From contig JAFGHE010000091.1 in the NCBI GenBank assembly GCA_016930295.1, positions 1 through 48,997 of the forward strand: a stretch of DNA of 48,997 nucleotides, given 5' to 3'. Below, in pieces: positions 43,069 through 48,997 of this stretch; position 1 is the first letter of the stretch, and every line of letters begins with the position of its first letter. A program made the position numbers and the translations under genes. Source of the DNA: Sedimentisphaerales bacterium (GTDB lineage: Bacteria; Planctomycetota; Phycisphaerae; Sedimentisphaerales; SM23-30). Under the pieces are notes generated by a model. It was given only the letters and a program-made list of their open reading frames with translations. It searched no databases and was not told the origin of the DNA.

Positions 43069-46062
43069 CTACACCTTCCCCGTCACATCCTCAATCGCCA
43101 GCAATATATATTTCGCCTTCCCGTCATTGCCCCCGACAATCTGCCGCCCATTCAGCAGCATCACCCGTTTCCCGATCCTCTCGAAATCATGTTCCACCCG
43201 AAAATCTTCAAATTTGTTCTGCTGGGGCAACACACTCTCCAGCAATTCCCGCAGTCTTGGGATATTCCACTCTCGGTTCCCCAGTTCATAAAGATATCTC
43301 CCCAGGATTTCCTTTGGGTCCGATTGGAAAAATCCATAGAACGACCGGCTTGCCGAAATCACCTTAAGCCTCCCATCTAATACCAAAAGCGGTTCCCGTA
43401 CCGTATTGACAATATTCTCGGCATAGATATGTGCATCTATTGCCGCTTCCTCTGCCTTCTTGCGATCGCTGATGTTCTGAAAAGTAATCACCACACCATC
43501 GATCACATTGGCAACCGTCCGATAGGGAAAAATCCGCATAAAAAACCAGCAATTATCCTTGCTGCGCACTTCCTTTTCAATAGTCTCCAGCGTTTTCGCT
43601 ACTTTCCGGGCATCATCGACCATACCATCATATTCCAGGTTCGATACGATATGGCCGATAGGCCGATCGAGATCCGTATTGATCAGGTTAATCAACTCGC
43701 ACGCCTTCGGCGTAAAACGCTTCAACTGCATCTGGTTATCCACGAAGATCGTTGCGATATCCGTACTGTCCAGAAAATTTCGCATATCATCGTTTGTATG
43801 GGCCAATTCATCCACCCGGCTCTGGAGTTCTGCGTTCACCGTCACTAATTCCTCGTTCAGCGATTGCAACTCTTCTTTGGAGGTCTCCAGTTCTTCGTTC
43901 GTGCTTTGCAATTCCTCGTTCGTGCTTTGCAGTTCCTCATTGGTACTCTTGAGCTCTTCATTGGAAGTCTCCAGCTCTTCGATCGTTGTCTGCAAGCTCT
44001 CTTTCGTGTATTTAATCTCCTGCTCCAGATCCGCGATCCGCTGGTGCTCTGCCTTAATCCGTTCGCTTTTCTTTACTTTACCCGCTTTAGCGGATTTATC
44101 CTCCAGTACATCTTCAAATAGAACCACCAGTAATCCCTGCAACGCTTCCGGCTCCATAAAAGGCCTCACTGTCAAATTAATGCACTGGTGTTCCCCATTT
44201 GTTTTCACGCGCAAATGTTCATAGATAACCTCATGCTTCTGCGTCAACGCCTTGTGGATCGCCGTGGCCAGTTCGACCTTCAGACCCGGACGGGCCATAT
44301 CCATTATATTCCAGTGCGCCTCACCGGACGCCGGCTCCAGGTATTTTCCTGTTCGGCCATGGATATAAACAATACGGCCTTTCTCGTCGATAATCACACT
44401 CGGCGGAACGTAATCTTCCAGCATCACCTTTTCCACCAGTTGCGCCACCGTCAGTTCCTTCGCCTTACCTGGCCTGCCCTGAGCGGCGCCTCCACCAAGC
44501 TGATAATCCCGCCGGATTATCGGAAATTGAGCCAGGACGTGAAGTGTCGTTGCCGAATCCTTACGACGAAAAACCCTCCATTTCTTATCCACGGTGGAAA
44601 ACAGGTCCGTGAATTCGCCGATACTCTCCGAGGAACCCAGCATCAAAATACCTCCCGGTTTTAAACTGTAATGAAAAACCGGTAAAATCTTCTTTTGCAA
44701 TTCACCGTCCAGGTAAATAAGCAGATTACGGCAGCAGAGCAGATCCAGCTTCGTAAATGGCGGATCGCTGATAATATTCTGCGGGGCAAAAATCAACATT
44801 TCACGGATACTTTTCTTGATGCGGTACGAACCGTTCTCTCGGTCAAAAAAACTCTGCAATCGAGAACTGCTCACGTCCGCCGAGATACTCCCCTGGTAGA
44901 TACCTTCCCGGGCTACTCTAATCGCATCTTCGTCAATATCCGTGCCGAAAATCTGTATATTGAAATAAACCTTGTATTTGTCCATATATTCCCGCAGGAT
45001 AATCGCCAGGGAATAGGCCTCTTCACCGCTGGCACAGCCCGGAATCCATATCCGAACCATATAATTGTCCGGCTTGTTTTCAAAGAGCTCTGGAAAAACT
45101 TTCTCTTTCATTATCTCGTAGGAGTCCGCATCCCGGAAAAAGCTCGTCACCCCAATTAACAGTTCCTTGAACAGGGTCCTTATTTCATGTGGATTTCTCT
45201 CCAGAAAACGGACATAGTTGGAAATAGTATCTATCTGATGCACATGCATCCGCCGTTCAATACGGCGGTAAAAGGTATTCTTCTTGTATAGGGAAAAATC
45301 ATGGCCCGTCTCGTTCCGCAGCAGAATAAATATCTTTTGCAGCCCATGGCTCTCTGCCCTGACTGGAACCGTTTCTTCCCCCTTACGATGTATAACATGC
45401 TGCATATATTTGAGCAGTTGCTCCGGTATTTCTTCCACGGCCAATATAAAATCCACCATCCCGGTATTGATGGCGCTTTGAGGCATACCATCATACTTGG
45501 CTGTCTCCGGAGACTGCACCATTACCATCCCCCCCTCGCCCCGGATCTCTTTGATACCCAGGCTGCCGTCCGATCCCGTTCCCGACAGTACTATACCTAT
45601 CGCCTGGCCTTTCTGGTCCAGGGCCAGCGAGCGGAAAAAACTATCCACCGGCAGGCGTGTTCCATCCACACCTTCCAATTCCATCAAATGAAGCTTCCCC
45701 CGCAATATCTCCAACCTCTTGTTCGGGGGGATGATATATACCTGGTTGGGCGCCACCTGGGTTCCGTCCTTAATCGATGAAACCTTCATTTTGGTGTGTT
45801 TTTGCAATAACTCCGGCAGCAGGCTGATATGCGTCGGATCCAGATGTGGTACCAGCACAAACGCCATCCCATTGTCCGCCGGCATATTCTTAAAAAAACC
45901 CTCAAACGCCTCTAATCCGCCCGCAGAAGCCCCTATGCCCACGATAGGTAAGCCCTCTTTGGCTTCCTTCGCTTCGGCCGTATCAGCTTCCACTGTTTCC
46001 CTGGCTTCGGTCTTCATGGTCGTTTTTTTTGTTTTATCTTTACCGTTTTTTTTCGTTGCCAT
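43069..46062 (-). CDS. CheB-CheR-PAS fusion protein
   Basis: The 997-aa protein joins a CheB methylesterase domain (about 38-225: GASAGG with the catalytic Ser, HLDPTH, SGTGSDGS), a CheR methyltransferase (about 255-525: YRRIERRM, TSFFRD, PGCASGEEAYSLAI for SAM binding, CRNLLIYL), a long coiled coil of EELQSTN heptads (about 655-750) and two PAS domains. The N-terminus is Lys/Thr-rich, and there is no CheB receiver domain. No chemoreceptor, CheA or CheW gene is in the window. Such fusions usually sit in signalling operons outside the flagellar system; here a PAS kinase follows. The start follows AGGA. Confidence 0.92.
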   Translation of the reverse strand: MATKKNGKDKTKKTTMKTEARETVEADTAEAKEAKEGLPIVGIGASAGGLEAFEGFFKNMPADNGMAFVLVPHLDPTHISLLPELLQKHTKMKVSSIKDGTQVAPNQVYIIPPNKRLEILRGKLHLMELEGVDGTRLPVDSFFRSLALDQKGQAIGIVLSGTGSDGSLGIKEIRGEGGMVMVQSPETAKYDGMPQSAINTGMVDFILAVEEIPEQLLKYMQHVIHRKGEETVPVRAESHGLQKIFILLRNETGHDFSLYKKNTFYRRIERRMHVHQIDTISNYVRFLERNPHEIRTLFKELLIGVTSFFRDADSYEIMKEKVFPELFENKPDNYMVRIWIPGCASGEEAYSLAIILREYMDKYKVYFNIQIFGTDIDEDAIRVAREGIYQGSISADVSSSRLQSFFDRENGSYRIKKSIREMLIFAPQNIISDPPFTKLDLLCCRNLLIYLDGELQKKILPVFHYSLKPGGILMLGSSESIGEFTDLFSTVDKKWRVFRRKDSATTLHVLAQFPIIRRDYQLGGGAAQGRPGKAKELTVAQLVEKVMLEDYVPPSVIIDEKGRIVYIHGRTGKYLEPASGEAHWNIMDMARPGLKVELATAIHKALTQKHEVIYEHLRVKTNGEHQCINLTVRPFMEPEALQGLLVVLFEDVLEDKSAKAGKVKKSERIKAEHQRIADLEQEIKYTKESLQTTIEELETSNEELKSTNEELQSTNEELQSTNEELETSKEELQSLNEELVTVNAELQSRVDELAHTNDDMRNFLDSTDIATIFVDNQMQLKRFTPKACELINLINTDLDRPIGHIVSNLEYDGMVDDARKVAKTLETIEKEVRSKDNCWFFMRIFPYRTVANVIDGVVITFQNISDRKKAEEAAIDAHIYAENIVNTVREPLLVLDGRLKVISASRSFYGFFQSDPKEILGRYLYELGNREWNIPRLRELLESVLPQQNKFEDFRVEHDFERIGKRVMLLNGRQIVGGNDGKAKYILLAIEDVTGKV

Positions 46063-46461
46063 GAATTCCTGCTTTTAAAACAGCTCTTCAATAATCCTAT
46101 TACATTTATTCCAGACCGCTTCTAACACCAGCTTCCCTGCAAGCCAATCCTTATTGCCATGTAGTATTATTATAGTCGCCGTCCCTCATCTTTTCCATCT
46201 TTTTACCCGATAATGCCATTTTAAAACCCTAACTCCGGTAGAGGGCCGGCGAGTTCCTGAGGGATTACATAGACGCCAGCGTCAAAAGTATTTCGAACGT
46301 TTGTTTCTGTATTAAAACAACGATTTTAATTGCCAATATCCACTTTTGACGGGCGCATCTACATATAGATCTGATATCCACCTGTCGTATTTGTTCACAA
46401 CGCTATTTCCAGCATCGGACTATCAGGCGGAAGAAATCACAACTATCGTATAATCGCAGAC
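46063..46461. other. Intergenic region containing MITE copy C
   Basis: This 399-nt stretch lies between the CheB-CheR start and the end of the ABC permease gene. Apart from the MITE at 46272-46359 I see no gene or clear terminator. Confidence 0.5.
46272..46359 (+). mobile_element. MITE-like element, copy C (88 bp)
   Basis: It runs from GACGCCAGCGTCAAAAGTAT to GACGGGCGCATC with perfect 6-bp direct repeats TACATA (46266-46271 and 46360-46365). It differs from copy B by a one-base deletion and a few substitutions, and keeps near-complete terminal inverted repeats. Confidence 0.92.
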
Positions 46462-47292
46462 TTATATCAAATCCCGTCGGCTCCAGATGATATGGCCGGC
46501 CAGGGTGGCGGTTATCAATACTGATCCGAGTACACACAAGTGGCCAAGGGGCCACTGGTTTCTTATAAAGATGTCGGCTTTGCCGATATAATAGAAAAGG
46601 GAGGCAGGATAGAGCCAGTTCATGGGCGGCCACCATTCTGAGATAATGTAGATGAAATATTGGATGACCAGGAAAATAATGGTGATGTTTATTGCCTGTA
46701 CCCGCCGTCGAAAGATAGATGAGCTCAGTAGCGCGATTGCTCCGACGGTACTGGCGAGCATGCCGGCGTTGATGGCTAATCGGAATAAGCTGTATAGTGG
46801 AATTTCATCGTCAAATTCGTAGATGTGGGTAGAGGCCACGGTTCCCAGGAACATGACTATGGTCAGGAGAAACATCCCTGCCAGTGTCAGCAGGGCGACA
46901 CAGATATAGACCTGCGTTTTAGTGACCTGACGGCACAGGATCAGCTCCATGGTACCCCGCTGTTTTTCGCCCACCAGCAAACCGCTGGGTACGGCTACGG
47001 CATAAATCATATAGAGCGTCAGGATCATGGGGTGTTGATAGCCAATGGTGATCAGGCCGGTGATATTGCCGACCTGCAGGGCTTCCCCGCCGAGGGCGGC
47101 CTTGATAAAGGAAGGAAGCGTATTGATCATATTCAGGAAGACCCTGACCTTTTCATTATCATGGACGATACCGCAGACTGCCAGTTGAAAAAGAAAGATG
47201 ATCAATCCGATGAGGAACAACATCAGGGCCGTGCGCCTGCACCAAAAACGCAGCAGTGTCAGGGGAAATTGACAGTGTGACGACCTTGTCAT
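46462..47292 (-). CDS. ABC-2 type transporter permease
   Basis: The 276-aa membrane protein has about six hydrophobic segments (LMLFLIGLIIFLFQLAVCG, HPMILTLYMIYAVAVPSGLLVG, ICVALLTLAGMFLLTIVMFLG and three more). The motif VGEKQRGTMELILCRQVTK after TM2 is typical of ABC-2 exporter permeases. Its start overlaps the ATPase gene by 4 nt, so both are coupled. The substrate (lipid, polysaccharide or drug) cannot be inferred. A second, different permease is not visible, so it probably works as a homodimer. Confidence 0.82.
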   Translation of the reverse strand: MTRSSHCQFPLTLLRFWCRRTALMLFLIGLIIFLFQLAVCGIVHDNEKVRVFLNMINTLPSFIKAALGGEALQVGNITGLITIGYQHPMILTLYMIYAVAVPSGLLVGEKQRGTMELILCRQVTKTQVYICVALLTLAGMFLLTIVMFLGTVASTHIYEFDDEIPLYSLFRLAINAGMLASTVGAIALLSSSIFRRRVQAINITIIFLVIQYFIYIISEWWPPMNWLYPASLFYYIGKADIFIRNQWPLGHLCVLGSVLITATLAGHIIWSRRDLI

Positions 47293-48209
47293 GGTTTCTC
47301 TCCTGTAGGGCTGCGGTCAGCGCGTCGATAATATTGCATGAAGGCGTCTTCCAGGGAGTTTTGGGGCGTGGAAATTCTATCCACCGGAAATTTTGCCAGC
47401 CATTTTAATATCCGATCAGCGGGCCCGTGAAAGGCCAGATGTAGTAAACGATCATTTGTTTCAATGATACGCACGCGGTCCAATTGTGCCAGAGACTCGG
47501 CGGTAATGGATACAGAGTTCAGAAACCAGACCTTCAGATGAGTTTCGCCCTGGTGCACGATATCTGAGATGGGCGCCAGTTCCACCAGATGTCCTTCACG
47601 CAGAATTGCGGCCCGGTTACAGACCGAAGCGACATCACTTAGATTGTGGCTGGACAGTAATACGGTTGCTCCCTGATGAGCCGCCTCTGCAATCAGGTCT
47701 AATACGATCTGACGGACAAGGGGATCCAGGCCTATGGCCGGTTCATCCAGGATCAGTAGATCCGGCTGGTGCTGGAAGGCATAGATGATACCGATTTTCT
47801 GGCGGTTTCCTTTGGAGAGCTCGCCGGCCGGTCGATCCAACTGCAGATCGAGACGCTCAGCCAGTTCTGCCCTGCGTTTTTCAATGTGACTATGGTTGCC
47901 CAGTTGCCCCAGCATTCGAAGTGCCTGTCGGCCGGTCAGGTCCGGCCATATCTGAAAATCGCCGGGCAGATAGCCGATACGTTCATGCTGTGTAGCCCGG
48001 CCAAAATGTACTTTTTCTCCCAACACGGAACAGGCGCCCCTGCTGGGCTTGAGCAGCCCCATCAGGCATCGGATGGTGGTAGTCTTGCCGGAACCATTAG
48101 GGCCCAGATAACCGAAAATTTCCCCCGGCTCTATGCTAAAGGTCAGATCCTCTATACCGCGCGACCGACCATACCATTTGGTTAAAGATTGTAAAGCTAA
48201 GGTAACCAT
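47289..48209 (-). CDS. ABC transporter ATP-binding protein
   Basis: The 306-aa ATPase has Walker A LGPNGSGKTTTIRC, Q-loop GYLPGDFQIW, signature LSKGNRQKIG, Walker B LLILDEPAIGLDP and the H-loop His in LLSSHNLSDV. The C-terminal 80 residues are a DrrA/CcmA-type extension (about 220-306). It belongs with the ABC-2 permease downstream. The ATG at 48209 lacks a clear ribosome binding site. A MITE copy begins only 41 bp upstream and could carry or displace the promoter. Confidence 0.92.
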   Translation of the reverse strand: MVTLALQSLTKWYGRSRGIEDLTFSIEPGEIFGYLGPNGSGKTTTIRCLMGLLKPSRGACSVLGEKVHFGRATQHERIGYLPGDFQIWPDLTGRQALRMLGQLGNHSHIEKRRAELAERLDLQLDRPAGELSKGNRQKIGIIYAFQHQPDLLILDEPAIGLDPLVRQIVLDLIAEAAHQGATVLLSSHNLSDVASVCNRAAILREGHLVELAPISDIVHQGETHLKVWFLNSVSITAESLAQLDRVRIIETNDRLLHLAFHGPADRILKWLAKFPVDRISTPQNSLEDAFMQYYRRADRSPTGEKP

Positions 48210-48249
48210 GATTTTACTGTGTATAAAAACGATTTATTATATAAGTATA

Positions 48250-48341
48250 AATACCGCCATCAAAAGTCAATCCCGGCGAAACGCCGGGACAGGCTTTATA
48301 AGTCAGTATCAAAGCTGCCACATACTTTTGACGCCGGCGTC
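48250..48341 (-). mobile_element. MITE-like element, copy E (92 bp, variant interior)
   Basis: Perfect 6-bp direct repeats AGTATA flank it (48244-48249 and 48342-48347). Read on the minus strand it begins GACGCCGGCGTCAAAAGTAT and ends ACTTTTGATGGCGGTATT, matching the ends of copies A-D. The interior is different and holds a stable hairpin, TCCCGGCG AAA CGCCGGGA. This makes it a second subfamily using the same ends. Confidence 0.88.
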
Positions 48342-48415
48342 AGTATAGCATATGCAATCCCTTAATAGCAAAATGAAATTCTACCATCATCCGGAACCTG
48401 AGCCGCTTTATGATA

Positions 48416-48504
48416 GATGCCACCGTCAAAAATGGATATTGGCAATTAAAACCATTGTTTTTAATCCAGAAACAAACGTTCGCAATACCTTTGACGCTGG
48501 CGTC
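48416..48504 (-). mobile_element. MITE-like element, copy D (89 bp)
   Basis: Read on the minus strand it runs from GACGCCAGCGTCAAAGGTAT to GACGGTGGCATC. Perfect 6-bp direct repeats ATGATA flank it (48410-48415 and 48505-48510). It lies 74 bp from copy E in the same orientation. Confidence 0.92.
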
Positions 48505-48510
48505 ATGATA

Positions 48511-48997
48511 ATGTTGCAAAAATATCGAAAGAAGCAACTACAAAACAAAGTGCTGAAAATAACGTGCAAAACCGGCTGATTTACAAATTCAATGATAACA
48601 AGAGATAAGAAGAAGCGGGCGAGAAAATTCGAACCGCCGACGTCCAGCTTGGAAATTACTTGTTCTGGCCTTAAGTGCTTGTCTGGGCTGATTTATATGC
48701 GTTTTTAGGCGTCAAAAACGGGTTTACGACACAGAGACAACACCCATACAACTGGCAAAACAAAGACAGCTCAAATAAAAGTGACGCCAGAATGACGCCG
48801 GCGCGGCACTCTCCCGTCCCCCCAGGGGGGATAGGGCTTGATGGATATGATACTCCTCCCTTACAAATTTCTGGTGCAAAAAGTATCCAGAGTTTGAAAC
48901 AGATGCTTTCTGAATACCTGCCAAGGATAATTGCTTCCTTGACGGCCTGGCCGGCCTTGTGATAAAATGACAAAAGTTTCTAAGGTCTAGCCCCCTC
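48511..48997. other. Right-edge region, no protein gene recognised
   Basis: The small ORFs (48671-48973, 48675-48962) overlap on both strands and show no family features. The only structured element is the tRNA remnant at 48614-48669. The rest may be the end of an integrated element that continues past the window. Confidence 0.45.
48614..48669 (-). pseudogene. tRNA-Gly(UCC) 3'-half remnant
   Basis: On the minus strand, GGCCAGAAC, TTTCCAA (anticodon UCC), GCTGG, a 5-nt variable loop, GGCGG TTCGAAT TTTCT, CGCCCGC and a final T follow with the canonical tRNA spacing for positions 18-73, with one extra base in the D loop. The discriminator U73 and the acceptor strand CGCCCGC suit bacterial tRNA-Gly. 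There is no matching GCGGGCG 5' strand. The anticodon stem (AGTAA/GCTGG) cannot pair and the T-stem has three G-U pairs and a mismatch. It is therefore not functional; the sound part runs from the anticodon loop to the 3' end. Confidence 0.6.

Noticed and set aside
43860-43980. 21-nt tandem repeats in the CheB-CheR gene
   Set aside because: They encode EELQSTN heptads of a coiled coil that is a normal, conserved part of this protein family.
48707-48722. GGCGTCAAAAACGGG as a further MITE end
   Set aside because: Only about 10 bases match the terminal repeat; no second end or 6-bp duplication was found nearby.
48671-48973. Overlapping ORFs of about 100 aa on both strands at the right edge, considered as an integrase end
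   Set aside because: Neither translation shows the Arg-His-Arg-Tyr pattern of tyrosine recombinases or any other family signature.

Overview
The window looks like a chromosomal segment from a planctomycete, probably of the Phycisphaerae/Sedimentisphaerales type. The evidence is protein architecture: an LEPR-like N-terminal motif on a giant secreted protease, very large GLUG-repeat proteins ending in dockerin-like modules, a type IV-like prepilin with a His-x10-Asp-Gly motif, ZAS zinc fingers in signalling proteins, and a low gene density with long secreted proteins. No rRNA or complete tRNA is present, so the assignment is an inference.

Layout, left to right. 1-274: N-terminus of a zinc-finger/Ser-Thr kinase cut by the window edge (minus strand, absent from the ORF track). 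627-3298: NeuC/WecB-like sugar 2-epimerase, HDOD protein and a small PilZ protein, closed by two good terminators. 3413-16948 (minus): an LEPR-like metzincin protease of about 1240 aa, an HD-GYP+PilZ protein, and a 2588-aa LamG/GLUG/CARDB/dockerin protein. 17370-20003: pseudopilins GspI, GspJ and GspK of a type II secretion system, converging on a PcrA/UvrD helicase. 22310: GalT. 23938-25894: ECF sigma factor with an overlapping transmembrane anti-sigma factor that carries two ZAS fingers. 25903-30147 (minus): a run of a dockerin-like secreted protein, a C39-peptidase-like protein with an 8-cysteine tail, and a prepilin. 30148-31379: AT-rich stretch with hairpins but no convincing gene. 31380-36009: a second HD-GYP protein, a hybrid histidine kinase and a FIST sensor. 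36698-41685: four-gene catabolic cluster (old-yellow-enzyme-like oxidoreductase, SDR, FAD dehydrogenase, KDPG aldolase). 41722-46062 (minus): a CheB-CheR-PAS fusion and a PAS histidine kinase. 46462-48209 (minus): a two-gene ABC exporter. The right edge holds a tRNA-Gly(UCC) 3'-half remnant, possibly an attachment-site scar.

The strongest unexplained structure is a family of short non-coding mobile elements. Four related copies of 88-89 bp (23341, 36483, 46272, 48416) share about 18-bp imperfect terminal inverted repeats, and each is flanked by a perfect 6-bp target duplication of different sequence (tatatc, tgaaaa, tacata, atgata). A fifth, 92-bp copy (48250, duplication agtata) has the same ends but an unrelated GC-hairpin interior. 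This is what MITEs moved in trans by an absent transposase look like. They sit only in intergenic DNA, including upstream of the oxidoreductase operon and the ABC operon.

Functionally the window is dominated by secretion and surface proteins (T2SS pseudopilins, dockerin/GLUG/LEPR-like substrates), c-di-GMP-type signalling (HDOD, PilZ, two HD-GYP paralogs), two-component sensing, and sugar metabolism.
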